64,000 nucleotides of DNA from Adiantum capillus-veneris (GCA_014529385.2 CM043970.1:69650567-69714566), one strand, 5' to 3'; counted from the first letter of the stretch, positions 24,440 to 36,387 are shown. The notes: generated by a model from the letters alone, not told the origin. Made by a program: numbers and translations.

Positions 24440-24779
24440 AGGTCACGTCCTCCCGGGCTTAGTCGCCAGCTGCTCCAGCACACGCCTGCTCACTTTCTCC
24501 GATTTCAGTGAGCTTTGGTGAGCGTTCGCAGGTCAAAATTTTTTTTGGGAGAGCTCAGATCTGCTTAGATTTTTTATTTGGGCTCATTTCGGCCTCCGTT
24601 TCCACTATAGGCAGTACTGCATAGGCTATTTCGTCATTTTGTGCTGAATTTATGTCAATGCCGTTTTCTGCATAACAAGTGCCTTATAGTCTTCTACGGT
24701 TTGTGCTATATAGCATAGGTTGTTTCCGCTCCATTTCTCCTATTTTCCGGCAGTTTTCACATCAGGTGCAGCATTTACC

Positions 24780-26126
24780 ATGGCTGACAACAACAACACA
24801 AATGTGTTCAAGATGTTTGCTGCTGAGGACAGGTTGGATGGGGACAACTACCCTATATGGGCTTATATGATGCAACATGTTCTTGTGTCAAAGGGTGTCT
24901 GGAACATTGTGCAGGGCATTGATGTACGTCCTAGTTCTGAGGATGTAGGCGATGTTGAGGATGTTGCAGGTCTTGCTGCAAGGATTGCAGCTGTTAGAGT
25001 TGTTTTGCCTACGGCAGAACAAGCTCGTTGGGATGTTAAGGATGCGCAGGCTCATCCATTGATTGCGTTGTCTGTGAAGCGCACCATTTTTCCTCACATC
25101 CTTTCAGCAAAATCAGCAAAACAGGCTTGGGATATTTTAGCAGGTCTTTATGCAAGCCGCAATGAGGCTAAAATTGCTTTGCTGCGTAAAGAGCTGGAGT
25201 CAAAGATTATGCATGAGGAAGATGATATGGACACTTTCCTTGCTAGTGTCAAGGATATCAATGAGAAGCTTATTTCTGCAGGTGAAGTCATTTCAAATAG
25301 TTCCCTTGTGTAGACTGTTCTTGATGCCTTACCAGATTCCTACCAGACTTTTGCTAGTACTTGGAGACTGATGACCCAAGGAAATCCAGAAGTTGTCAAG
25401 TTTGATGCATTATGCACATTGCTGTTGCAAGAGTCACTGTCCAAAAAAAACAGGACTAGACAGCGTGCAGTTGAACAGGCTTTTATTGCTTCTCAAAGAA
25501 AGGGTGGTAACAGCAATGCAGCCACTTCTTATGGTTCTGTTGCGAGTGGAAAAAATTATGTTCCTAATGCTTCTGTTGGCAGTACTTCGTCTGGCAATTC
25601 TGGTGATAAGGGAAAAAAGAAGATGCGTTGCCATTATTGTAAAGCCAATGATCACTTGATCAAGTCGTGTCCTAAGTTGAAGGCCAAAGAGGCTAAGAAG
25701 AAAGAGGGTGGTTCCAATGCAAATGCTGGTTCCACTACAAATGCAGCCATTGTTGAGTCTTCTGTGAAAGGAGACTGTGTTGCTGATGTTGATGCAGAAT
25801 GGGCTTTTAGTGCAGAGTTCACTTACAATCCTGTTGTCCATGATGCATGCTTGTCAATTGCTGCAGATTCACATGTGTGGTATTTAGACAGTTGTGCTAC
25901 AAAGCACATTACCTCACATCGTGAATTTTTTACCTCTCTCGAGTCTGTCCCTCATGGAAATTCAGTCACTTGTGCCAACAACGCCTCTTATCCAGTTCAG
26001 GGAGTTGGAAAGATTGTGCTTACTGCTGCTAATGGCAGTTTTTCACACTTGTTGATGCACTTTATGTACCTGGGATCAAGAAGAATCTTTTGTCTGTATC
26101 CGCACTTGCTAGACTTGGACTTGTAG
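24780..26126 (+). pseudogene. Element D: gag and protease
   Basis: The likely start is ATG at 24780 (MADNNNTNVFKMF). The gag domain has LDGDNYPIWAYMMQHVL and AKQAWDILAGLYASRNEAK. A TAG at 25311 interrupts it in frame (SLV-stop-TVLDALP), consistent with CAG to TAG. The frame resumes through TMTQ-like gag tail to the zinc knuckle CHYCKANDHLIKSC (about 25630-25671) and the copia protease motif WYLDSCATKHIT (about 25877-25912). Near 26053 a single missing base moves the rest to another frame. Confidence 0.93.
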
Positions 26127-26900
26127 TCAAATTTGTGGATGAAAGATGTACAGTTCATGATCTCAGTTTTGGTGATGAAATTGTTGCATCTGGGCTTTTG
26201 TGCCGTGGGCTGTATAAGCTCACTTTGTATGACAAGTGTGGAAAAAATTTTGCAAATGCTGTTGCAGATTCAAGCGCTATTTCAGATGCAAAACTTTGGC
26301 ATGCACGTTTTGGTCATCTGAATTTTGCAAGTTTGCTGCGTTTGTAGAAATCTGACATGGTTGCTTCTTTGCCACCTCTTGAAGCACCTGTCAAACATGT
26401 TTGTGAAGGCTGTATTTTGGGTAAGATGCAGCGTTCTAAGTTTCCAAAGGATGGTTCAGCTCGAGCCACATGCAGGTTGCACCTTGTGCATAGTGATGTT
26501 TGTGGGCCCATGCAAACTCCGTCCTTGGGCAATTACCTGTACTTCATGACTTTCATTGATGATTACTCCAGGCATGCATGGGTATTTCCGCTTAAAGCGA
26601 AGTCCGAAGTTTTTATGTGCTTCAAACAATTTTTGGCTATGGCTGAAAATGTCTCGAAATATACTATGGGCACCCTCCGTTCCGATCGAGGGGGGGAGTA
26701 TGTCTCATGAATTTAATGCATTTTTGGCTAGTCATGGGATAAAACACCAATGTACAGTGCCTTATACACCTCAGCAAAATGGTGTTGCTGAGAGGAAAAA
26801 CAGGTCACTGACGGAAATGGCATGATGTATGGTCAAAAGTCAAGCTTTACCGCATTCTTTTTGGCTTGAGGCCATCATGTGTGCCACTTATGTACTTAAC
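26090..26900 (+). pseudogene. Element D: integrase
   Basis: The pre-integrase zinc-binding part reads AKLWHARFGHLNFASLLRL-stop-KSDMV (TAG at 26345), then CEGCILGKM. The catalytic core has VHSDVCGPMQTPS, TFIDDYSRHAWVFPLK, LRSDRGGEY and, after a frameshift near 26705, YTPQQNGVAERKNRSL. The D, D and E of the DDE triad are present (HSDVCG, RSDRGG, VAERKN). A TGA at about 26823 stands where Arg is expected (TEMA-stop-CMVKS), consistent with CGA to TGA. Confidence 0.93.
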
Positions 26901-28600
26901 AGGTGTCCTACGAAATCTTTGCAGTCTATTACTCCATATGAAGCATGGCATGATAGAAAACCTTCTATTGAGCACATGCGTGTTTTTGGCTATTTGGCAT
27001 ATGCTTTGGTGCCACAAGTGCAGCGCAGAAAATTGGATGATAAGGCTGTCAAATGTATTTTTGTTGGTTATACTGTTGAAAGCAAAGGTTACAGGTTGTA
27101 TCATCCGCAAACAAAATGTATTCTGGTTTCTCAGGATGTAGTGTTTGTGGAAGATTCTGTTCAGCCCTTGCTATCATGTACTAGAGACAGTAATGTAAGC
27201 TCACAGGACATTTATGACACTTTGTTGCCTCTTTTTAGTGGTGGAAATACGAATGTAAGTTCCAATGAGGCAAATGTACAGCCTATGGGGGTTTCTGAAA
27301 ATGTTTTAGATCAGCCTATTACTAATGCAGATGTACATGATGTACTTGATGAGGAAAGGGATGAAAATGAGCAGGCTAGAGGTATGCCAAAATGGCTGGT
27401 GCACACTTTGCGTGACAGTAAATTGGATGCACCTTTGTCTAGTCGTACTCGTTCAGGCTCTCGCCATGCATCTTATGCATCAGATTGTTATGCTTTGGCT
27501 GTGTGTAGTTTACATGATGTTGAGGAGCCTCTGTCTTTTGATGAAGCACAAAATTCAGAAAATTGGATGGATTCCATGCAATCAGAATATGATGCACTTA
27601 TAGAAAATGACACATGGACTTTATGTGATTTGCCTCCTGGCAAAAAGGCCATTGGTACAAAGTGGGTTTACAAGTTGAAACGCAAACCGGATGGTGAGAT
27701 CAATCGCCATAAGGCTCGACTTGTTGCAAAGGGTTATGCACAGCAAAAAGGCATAGATTATGAAGAGACTTTTGCTCCCACTTGTCGTATGACTACTGTG
27801 CGTTTTCTATGTGCATTGGCAGCTCATTTTGGTTGGGATGTACATCAATCAGACATTGTTACTGCTTTCTTGAATGGTGACATATTTGAGGAAGTTTATG
27901 TAATGTAGCCTTGCGGTTTTGCCATAAAAGGACAAGAGGACAAAGTGTGCAAATGTAACAAGGCTTTGTATGGGTTGAAGCAATCTCCTCGTGCTTGGTA
28001 TGAGAAAGCTGACACTCATTTGGTCAAACAAGGCTTTCGTAACAGTCCAACAGAAAGCACATTGTATGTAAAGCGTGAGGGTGATGTATTTCTCATCGTG
28101 GTTCTTTATGTTGATGATTTGATGATCACTTGACCAAATGAGAGACATATTGCTGAATTTAAGGCTGATTTGAATGCTACTTTCAAGATGAAAGATCTGG
28201 GGCTATTGCATCATTACTTGGGTATACAGTTTAAGCAGTGTGATGGTGGTATTGCCTTGTGTCAGAAAAGTTACATAGAGACATTGCTATGTAAGTTTGG
28301 ACTTGAGGATTGCAAAACTATTGCCACTCCCATGGAAACAGGTTTGAAGTTGAGTCTACATGATGCTGGCGATCCTGCTGATGTCACTCTTTACCAAACT
28401 GCTGTTGGCTGCCTCATTTATGTATGCAACACGAGGTCGGATATTCAGTTTGTAGTCTCACAGGTCAGCAGATTTATGCATAGCCCAGGGTCTAAGAATT
28501 GGCAGGCTATCAAGAGGATTTTCCGCTACCTTAGTGGCATTTTACATCTTGGCTTGTTTTATCCCAAGGGGGGATCATTGCTGCCAGACTTACATGCTTT
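26901..28600 (+). pseudogene. Element D: integrase tail and reverse transcriptase
   Basis: After the integrase tail (PYEAWHDRKPSIEHMRVFGYL) comes copia RT: NDTWTLCDLPPGKKAIGTKWVYKLK, HKARLVAKGYAQQKGIDYEETFAP and DVHQSDIVTAFLNGDIFEEVYVM, then TAG at 27906 where copia proteins have Gln. The frame continues KALYGLKQSPRAWY and LYVDDLMIT, which holds the YVDD catalytic box, then TGA at about 28131. It resumes through MKDLGLLHHYLGIQ to SRFMHSPGSKNWQAIKRI. Confidence 0.93.
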
Positions 28601-29062
28601 TTCGGAATCAGATTGGGCTGGTTGTTTTGACACGCGAGTGTCACAAGTGGTTTTTGTTTCATGCTTGGCAGTTCATGTATATCATGGTTGAGCAAGAAGC
28701 AACCTACTGTGGCCACTTCGAGTTGTGAGGCTGAGTACAGGGCAGTCTTCACAGCTACGGTTGAGTGTGTATGGGTTAGACGCCTTATGGCTGATTTGGG
28801 TGTTGGACACGACACTGCCAACACTATCTACACTGACAGTCAGAGCGCATTGGCAGTTGCGAGGAACCCAGTTTTTCATGCTCGCACAAAGCACATTGAG
28901 GTGCATTACCACTATGTCAGGGAGAGGCTCTCAGCAGGAGAGATCAGCTTGGCTTATGTGCCAACACAGGACAACCTTGCAGATCTTTTCACAAAGGCAT
29001 TGTCTCGTGAGAAGCTTGAAGCTTTCCGCAAAGCTTTGGGCTTACTCCCCTTTGTGGATTGA
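28601..29062 (+). pseudogene. Element D: RNase H
   Basis: The copia RNase H starts SESDWAGCFDTRVS. A single missing base near 28650 shifts the frame, after which SCISWLSKKQPTVATSSCEAEY, YTDSQSALAVARNPVFH, RTKHIEVHYHYVRERL and DNLADLFTKAL follow, all hallmark copia motifs. The stop is at 29060 and the polypurine tract at 29127-29137 (CAGGGGGGATT). Confidence 0.93.
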
Positions 29063-29137
29063 TCCTGTCCTCAGGGCATGGCACTTCCCTTTACTCATGT
29101 GCCAGCTCTCGTTCAACGCATCACTCCAGGGGGGATT

Positions 29138-29364
29138 TGTTACCATATACATGTGGTAGTGATGTGTGTGAACACACTAGGACCGCCGGGGCATTTTTTC
29201 CCTCTTTAGAAGGTTTTTTCCCCCGTGCATTGTATATACGCCCATCACTCTAGGGCTATCTATCTTTCCATTGCACACTAAGTAACACACTCTCTATTGT
29301 GTGCCTTGAGCTTCCTTTGTCTTCTCCAAGCTGTGTGTGTTTCTCTGCAACCCTAATTCCAACA
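29138..29364 (+). repeat. Right LTR of element D
   Basis: Starts TGTTACCATATAC after the polypurine tract, ends TTCCAACA, then AGTGC (29365-29369). Confidence 0.95.
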
Positions 29365-29369
29365 AGTGC

Positions 29370-29470
29370 AACAGATAGAAATAGTTGACAAGATCCTGCT
29401 TTATTGCTCTTCACAAATCCCCTAAGTCCTTTTATGTGTACAATCAATTGGTTCCTTTTATGGGTAGCAA
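29370..29470 (-). pseudogene. Upstream side of gypsy fragment E
   Basis: Joining this to 24198 without D gives a continuous minus-strand sequence. Short frames here (FVKSNKAGSCQLFL) do not show a domain I can name. Confidence 0.4.
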
Positions 29471-30250
29471 TGTTATGAGATATTATAGCAATGTAGAAAA
29501 GTGCATCTAATTTCTGTTGTGTTGGGGGAGATGGAGAGAGAGAAGATAACACACACGATGGGGTCCCAACCAACCCTCTCAAGGCCCCCCCACACCGTTC
29601 CTGATGTAGTATTTACTTCTGATTGCGATAATGGAATGTACACAAATGAGATCTGAATGCAATGACTCTATGGACTATGAGAATGGGAGAGAATGCATCA
29701 ATAACTCTCCAAAATGGAGCACCTGTAGGGCTGATGTGAATGGCCAATGATGCAACTTGATGAAGAGGCCAAAAATGCACTAACTAAGGAGTTTTTGAGC
29801 TGAATTGGCTCATAAAATTGAGAGGAAAACTTGGCTGACGTTTGTACCTGATAGCGAGCAAGAAATTGCTCAAATGTAGATCGAAATGGTGGCTGAAATC
29901 TGGTATGATGCAGAGTGAGAAAATGGCTCCAATGTAGACCTTCAATCAATGGATGAATGGGTTGAAATTTGCACCTGTGGATGGCTGCAATTCAAGACTT
30001 GTAAATGGGGGGAATGAGAGGCTAAAGGGGGTTGAGGGGAGTAGCAATTCATGGGCTATCCCTTGGGCCTTCAAGGCTCCCAACCATGGGGGTGATGGTA
30101 GAGATTCTACAGGCACCCACTATGTTTGATGAGGGCAATTAGGGGGCTGAACAAAAAAACACAGCTAATGGGAACTTAAGGAAACGCCATGCAGGGGTAT
30201 AGCTGGGTGCCCCCAAAATTGGGGTGAATGGGTGTACAACATGGGGTTTT
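29471..30250 (-). repeat. LTR-like repeat related to 31070-31491
   Basis: TTATGAGA-ATT-TAG-AATGTAGA, then GGAGATGGAGAGAGAGAAGATAAC and GGGGTCCCAACCAACCCTCTC, occur here and again from about 31070. Patchy resemblance continues through GAATTGGCT and AATTGA-AGGAAAA. The second copy ends at the LTR start of copia element C, so this is probably a diverged LTR of the same family. Confidence 0.55.
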
Positions 30251-30634
30251 AAAAGGCCAAGTGATTTGCCATTATAATAAGGGAACTAGAGGTAGGGTAG
30301 GACTTAGAATTAGTTTTTGACAATAAAATCCTAAAAAATACCTAATAATTGACATGTGCACGTTCGTGCTAAATGGTGACATAATTTGGTCCCCACTTAG
30401 TGACCAGATGAGCAGATGGACTTGCAAATTTGATAATACATGTCACTTAATTATTCCAACAGGCTAGTGTCACCGAACATATAGCAACTCTAAAATTACA
30501 ATCCCGGTCAAAAATTGTGTACAAACCGTTCTTGCAAGAGGGTTATGAGACTTTGACCTCTAATCTATTTGACATGTCCGGGCATGCAAGTACCTTCAAT
30601 TGGCTCACAAAGGTTCTGGCACATGATTACCTAG

Positions 30635-30774
30635 GATCTAGACAAAAAATTGACCAAGATATTTACATGATTGGCTCTGGAAGACGATTTAGCATGTCCA
30701 TGTGGATCTAGACAAAAAATTGACCAAGATATTTACATGATTGGCTCTGGAAGACGATTTAGCATGTCCATGTG
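30635..30774 (+). repeat. Perfect 70-bp tandem duplication
   Basis: GATCTAGACAAAAAATTGAC through GCATGTCCATGTGG occurs twice in a row, at 30635 and 30705, without a difference that I can see. Confidence 0.9.
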
Positions 30775-31069
30775 GCACACAAAGACAATGTACACATGAC
30801 ATCCCCTCCTGCTTAAGGTGAGACATGGTTGTCAAGCTCTTACCCTCCCAAAGGGTGAGTGACATGATAGGAGATGTGATGACAAGGTTTTGGTCCATCC
30901 ATGTTAAATTCTTTTGTCTTCACACCTTGACTTTAAGAAAATGTTTCTTTTCCTTCTTTTTCTTGCCAAACTGGAATCAAATTATCCAATGTGCTTCAAC
31001 TTGATGACTTTCACTAGAATATCAGGTGGTTCTTCTTTGGGATTCCTTTTATGCTCTTTTTATGGGAGA

Positions 31070-31491
31070 GAATATTATGAGAGATTAGAGTAATGTAGAG
31101 AAGTGCATCAGATTTGTGCTATGCGTGTGGGAGATGGAGAGAGAGAAGATAACACACTCAATGGGGTCCCAACCAACCCTCTCAAGGGACCCTCACACCA
31201 TTGCCAATGTGGTATTTGCTTCTGATTGCAATAATGGAATGTACACAAATGACACCTGAATGCAGTGACTCTCTTTAAGAACAGGAGAGAATGCGAATTG
31301 GCTTACCAAAATTGATAGGAAAAAATGGATGAAACTTGGACTTGATGTAGAGCAAGGAATGGCTCCTGAAGGAGTACGATAATGTGTAGAGCATAGTGAG
31401 TTCTTATTAGGTTTTAACAAAAGAATATGTGTACATACCTGGCGACCCGCCCACTTACCTGGGCGACCACATTGGGCTTTATACCCCAACA
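31070..31491 (-). repeat. 3' LTR of copia element C (outer end uncertain)
   Basis: In minus orientation it starts TGTTGGGGTATAAAGCCC at 31491, directly after the polypurine tract TAAGTGGGAGGT (31492-31503). The lower boundary is placed near 31070 by homology with 29471 and is approximate. Confidence 0.6.
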
Positions 31492-31580
31492 ACCTCCCAC
31501 TTAAAGTTTAATGTGGTACTTTAAGTGTGAGAGAAGCTACTATACAAGCTAATATACAAGAGATGTAGAGAAGTGATGTA

Positions 31581-32870
31581 CTAACCTACACCTAACTGCT
31601 TGCGAAAATGCGCAAAGCTCTCTGAGGGAAGTCCTTTTGTAAGTAGATCAGCAGGATTTTCTGTGGTGTGAACTTTGACAAGCTGAAGTTGCTTATCCTC
31701 GAGCATTTCCCTGATGAAATGATACTTCACATCCACATGCTTTGTCTTTGAGTGATAAACTGGATTGCGAGCCAATTGTATAGCACTTTGACTATCACAA
31801 TATAACATAGGCATCTCTTCTTTGATTCCCAAATCTGTTACTAGTCGACTAAGCCAAATTGATTTTTTGCATGCGTCTGATGCTGCAACATATTCAGCCT
31901 CTATAGTACACTGAGTAACACAATCTTGTAATCTAGAACGCCATGATACTGCTCCACCAGCCAATGTAAAGACATACCCTGATGTAGACCTTCGGTTGTC
32001 TAAGTCACCTACATAATCTGAGTCTGTAAAACCATTTACACTTAGCTCCTGACTCCCATAGCATATACGCATACTCTTTGTAGCTTTCAGGTATCTCAAT
32101 ATTCCTTTCACTGCCTCCCAATGTTTCTTGCATGGGTTTGACATGTATCGACTTACTACTCCCACTGCAAATGCAATGTCTAGGCGAGTAGCAATCATTG
32201 CATACGATAAAATAACCACTGCAGAAGCATATGGAATCTTATCCATTTCAGCCTATTTTTCCTCAGACACGGGACAATCTTGTTTGCTAAGTTTCACATA
32301 TGGTGGCAATGGAACACTCAATGCCTTTCCCTTCTCCATATTGAAACGTTGCAAAACCTTGTCAATATACTCTGTTTGAGATAACCAAATCAACTTCTTT
32401 GATCTGTCTCTCTCAATGCGCATACCAAGTATATGACTTGCCTCACCCATGTCTTTCATGTCAAACGATTTTGCCATCTTTGACTTCAAAGCTGAAATTT
32501 CTTCCAAGTGCTTGCCAGCAATCAACATGTCATCCACATACAAAATAAGGATCAACCAACTACCATCCTTAGCCTTCTTTGTATATAGACAGTGATCGAA
32601 CTCACTACGTTTGTAGCCTTGAGAAAGCATAAATTTGTGGAATTTATGGTACCATGCCCTCGGTGATTGTTTTAAGCCATAAAGACTCTTTAACAACTGG
32701 CATACCCAATCTTCCTTGCCTTTCTCAACAAACCCTTCTGGCTGCTGCATGTAAATTTCCACATCTAAATCACCATGCAAGAACGCTTTCTTGACATCCA
32801 TTTGGTGCAACACCAAATCTAATATGGCAACCAATGCAAGAAAGCATCTCAATGTAGTCATCTTGACCAC
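31581..32870 (-). pseudogene. Copia element C: RT (C-terminal part) and RNase H
   Basis: Two frames in the same phase, 32253-32870 and 31581-32246, are separated by one TAG (EEK-stop-AEMDKIPYASAV). RT motifs: MDVKKAFLHGDLDVEIYM, QLLKSLYGLKQSPRAWY and LILYVDDMLIAG with the YVDD box. RNase H motifs: GFTDSDYVGDLDNRRSTSGY, TIEAEYVAASDACKKSIWL, CDSQSAIQLARNPVYH, SKTKHVDVKYHFIREML and ENPADLLTKGLP. The lineage differs from element D (different wording and much longer LTR). Confidence 0.93.
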
Positions 32871-33605
32871 CGGAGAGAAGACTTCATCAAAGTCAATGCC
32901 TTGTTCTTGCTTAAAGCCCTTGGCAACAAGCCTTGCTTTGTACTTTGGATGACTATCATGAGCGGTGATCTTATACCTATAAACCCATTTACAAGGTAGA
33001 GCTTTTTTGCCCTGTGGTAATTTAACTATCTTCCATGTCTAGTTTTTATGAAGAGCTGTCATCTCTGACTGCATGGACAATTGCCAATTCCCGGAGTCCT
33101 TCATTTGCACTGCTTCCTTGTAACATGAAGGCTCATTGCAATCAGTCAACATGACATAGTTCATAGATGGAACAAACCTATTAGGAGGTCACGTGATACG
33201 TCCAGATCTACGCACAATAGGTGGCTCAGGCTCACCCACAACCTGTGGTTCCAATCTATCATGTCCTTGCTCCTCTTGAGCCCTGACATTTTGTCTTGCC
33301 TGTGCAGGTCCATCTTCTTGGAAGACAACTCTTCTAATCTCCTCAACCCTCTCTGGTTTGGAATGATATTTGGATTCATTAAAGTGAACATCATTGCTGC
33401 GGACAACCTTTCTGGATTTGGGATCCCAAAGTCTGTACCCCATCTCACCAAAATTACCATAGCCTAGAAAGATGCACTTTCGACTCTTTGACTCAAGTTT
33501 GTTCCTAAATTCCTTTGGAACATGAGTATATGCCTCACATCCAAAGACTCTGAGATGCTTGTTTTGCCTGACCAATCCCATCTCTGGCATTGAATCCTTT
33601 TGCAA
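32871..33605 (-). pseudogene. Copia element C: integrase tail and RT start
   Basis: The frame 33189-33605 has RVFGCEAYTHVPKEFRNKL, KCIFLGYGNFGEMGYRLWDP and RRSGRIT, then TGA where PPNRFVPS follows, so CGA to TGA is likely. Further on, TAG replaces the expected Gln or similar residue before TWKIVKLPQGKKALPCKWVY. KARLVAKGFKQEQGIDFDEVF, the first RT motif, leads into the next piece without a frame change. Confidence 0.9.
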
Positions 33606-34326
33606 AACCTTGCTAGGAGATCTATTTACAAGATGAACAGCTGTTGATACAGCTTCAGCCCAAAACCCATTTGGCAGCTGTGCATTTACTTCTGACCTTC
33701 TCTTGTATGGTCCTATTCATCCTCTCAGCAACACCATTTTGAGGAGGATTGTAAGGAGCAGTAAGTTCACGTTTTATACCTTTTGACTCACAAAAGTCTT
33801 GAAAGGCCTTTGAAACATACTCTCCACCATTGTCAGTGCGTAAGCATTTAAGCTTCTTGCCACTCTGATTCTCCACAAGTGTCACAAACGTTTTGAAAAC
33901 ACTAAATGCTTCATCCTTGTGCTTAAGAAAGTAAACCCATACCTTCCTCGAGTAATCATCTATAAATGTCATAAAGTAAGAAGCTCCCCCTAGAGATAGG
34001 TTAGGCATAGGTCCACACAAATCACTATGAACAAGTGCCAACTGTGTATCTCTTCTACTGTTTCTATGCTTATGTGGCTGCTGTGTTTGCTTACCATATA
34101 GACAATGTTCACAGAATTTAAAATCATTAAATGAAAATCCAGGCAAATAACCAGAATGATACAAGATTTCCATTCCCTTCTTGGACATATGTCCTAACCG
34201 GCTATGCCACAAAGAAACGTTCGGCTGCTCGGTTACATTGATTACATTGATTACATTAACTAAGGCTGCAGTAAATCTGACAGTACATAGACTTCCCACA
34301 AAGTCATGCATCCACAAATTTCCCAC
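33606..34326 (-). pseudogene. Copia element C: integrase, 5' truncated
   Basis: The zinc-binding part reads LWHSRLGHMSKKGMEIL and CEHCLYGKQ. The core has HSDLCGPMPNLSLGGASYF, MTFIDDYSRKVWVYFLKHKD, LRTDNGGEYVSKAFQDFC and NPPQNGVAERMNRTIQEKV, with the D, D and E residues in place. A one-base frameshift lies near 33690. The frame starts at GTG 34326 after a stop. Gag, protease and the 5' LTR that should lie above 34330 are missing, so the element is truncated here. Confidence 0.92.
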
Positions 34327-34859
34327 TATATGCTATAATCGTTGCGGCGGTTGTTTGCTGCGTGACTCACAGCCAACAAACCCTCAACAGACATACATCA
34401 TCTCTGACAATACATCCCATGTGGAAGTACCTGCAATGTCAGGATGAAATCTGGAATATCAAGCAGCAAACACAAGCTACCTGATGAACTAGTGAATGTC
34501 GCCTATAGTCTGTGTGTAGATGTGCCCGTGTCGTATGTGACACGCCTCCAAGAACTGTGAGCCGTCCTTCGATGTGTAGACAGCCACAAATCAACACTCT
34601 GGGAGTGCCGATATCCTCAGCACCTGCAGTCGTAGGCCAAAACCCCAAATTTGCAGAGTCGGATCTGCACCCGCTGAGACCACGTAGTCGAAAATGGCAT
34701 GCGCAGAACTTTGTCGAAGCCGAACGGTGGCCGAGACGACCTCAGAATGAAATTCTGACAACACCAAGCCCTTCGGACTCTCTCGCAAGATTTGGGGCCG
34801 TGTCTTCGCCTGTCGAATCTCACTCCAAGCCCAAACCATCCATAGTTGATCAAGTAATC
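34327..34859. other. Unassigned sequence between element C and the hairpin array
   Basis: Moderately GC-rich with short frames on both strands; none contains a copia gag or zinc knuckle. It probably belongs to the same unit as the array, because the phrase CCAAGCCCAAACCATCCATAGTTGATCAAGTAA at its end is the linker of that repeat. Confidence 0.4.
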
Positions 34860-36310
34860 TTTAGGCAATGTCAAGAGCTCGTATGTCAAGCCGTAGGAAA
34901 AACCGCAAGAAGAAACACCAAACAGAAGCCGTTTCTGAAGTCCGTTTGCATTTTTCTATAGAAAAATGCAAACGGACTTAGAAAACGACTTCAACACTTG
35001 TCCAAATCATTTATAGTTAATTAGGTAAGATTTAGGCAAAGTCAATAGCGCATACGGCAAGCCATGGTAAAATCGTAAGAAGAAACGCCAAACATAGAAG
35101 CTGTTTCTTAAGTCCGTTCGCGTTTTTTTGCGAAAAAATACAAACGAACTTCGGAAAGTAGACAAAACCGCAAGAAGAAACGCCAGATATACAAGTCGTT
35201 TTGGAAGTTTGTTCGCGTTTTTTCATAAAAAAACGCAAACAGAATTCAGAAACGGCTTGTATATCTTTAAGTTAGCTTTAGGCAATGTCAAGAGCGCGTA
35301 TGTCAAGCCGTAGGCAAAACCGCAAGAAGAAACACCAAACACAAGCCGTTTCTGAAGTCTGTTTGTGTTTTTCTACGAAAAAATGCAAACGGACTTAGGA
35401 AACGGGTTCAACACTTGCTCAAACGATCCATAGTTGATTAGGTAAGCTTTAGGCAAAGTCAATAACACATACGGCAAGCTGTAGTAAAACCGCAAGAAGA
35501 AACATTAAACACACAAGCTGTTTCTTAAGTCCGTTCGCATTTTTTACGGAAAAGTACAAACGAACTTCGAAAATGGCTTGTGTGCTCGCCCAGACCATCC
35601 ATAGTTGATTAGGTAAGCTTTAGGCAAAGTCAAGAGCGCGTATGGCAAGCCGTAGATAAAACCGCAAGAAGAAACACATGCTAAATATACAAGCCGTTTC
35701 TAAAGTACGGAAAAATGCAAATGGACTTCATCGCAAGCTGTACACAAAACCGCAAGAAGAAACGCCAAATATACATGCCGTTTCTGAAGTCCATTCGTGT
35801 TTTTCTATGGAAAAATGCAAACGGACTTCAAAAACGGCTTCAACACTTGCCCAAACCATCCATAGTTGATTAAGTAAGCCTTAGGTAATGTCAAGAGCGC
35901 GTATGTCAAGCTGTAGGCAAAACCTCAAGAAGAAATACCAAACACAAGCCGTTTCTGAAGTTCGTTTGCGTTTTTCTACAAAAAAAATGCAAACAGACTT
36001 AGAAAACGGCTTCAACACTTACCCAAACCATCCATAGTTGATAGGTAATCTTTAAGCAAAGTCAATAACGCATACGGAAAGAGTGCGTATGGCAAGCCGT
36101 AGACAAAACCGCAAGAAGAAACACCAGATATACAAGCCGTTTCTAAAGTCTGTTCGCGTTTTTCTATGAAAAAACGCATACGGACTTCAGAAACGGCTTG
36201 TGCACTTGCCCAAACTATCCATAGTTGATTAGGTAAGCTTTAGGCAAATTCAAGAGCGCATATGGAAAGCCGTAGACAAAACCGCAAGAAGAAACAACAA
36301 ATATACAGAA
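34860..36310 (+). repeat. Hairpin-forming tandem repeat, about ten units
   Basis: The core CCGCAAGAAGAAAC recurs at about 34903, 35071, 35167, 35318, 35490, 35659, 35749, 35920, 36106 and 36280. Most spacings are 150-186 bp and two are about 90 bp, so the period is near 170 bp with two shortened units. Each full unit has an inverted repeat: AAGCCGTTTCTGAAGTCCGTTTGCG-type arm, a short A/T centre, and its complement ending CAGAAACGGCTT. The first copy includes a perfect 42-bp palindrome at 34938-34979. The linker contains CCATAGTTGATTAGGTAAGC and AAGAGCGCGTATGGCAAGCCGTAG. Confidence 0.9.
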
Positions 36311-36387
36311 AAAATTAAATCAAAATAAGCCCTTTATCTCATGCACCACCGTGTGTTTCAACAATAGGAATTTCCTTCTGTAGCCTG

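Larger units (their letters stand above)
24199..29364 (+). mobile_element. Element D: complete Ty1/copia retrotransposon
   Basis: A 5.17-kb element with two 227-bp LTRs, tRNA-Met primer site, polypurine tract, gag-protease-integrase-RT-RNase H in copia order, and a 5-bp duplication AGTGC. The LTRs differ at only a handful of positions, so insertion is recent relative to its neighbours. Even so, the polyprotein has five in-frame stops and three frameshifts and cannot be made as one protein. It sits inside gypsy fragment E. Confidence 0.95.

Noticed and set aside
24780-29062. Stops in element D as sites of stop-codon suppression or RNA editing
   Set aside because: Three frameshifts accompany the stops and nuclear transposons are not known to be edited; decay is the simpler explanation.
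34860-36310. CRISPR-like array
   Set aside because: Units are long, diverged and contain inverted repeats; there are no short constant repeats with unique spacers, and the DNA is plant nuclear.
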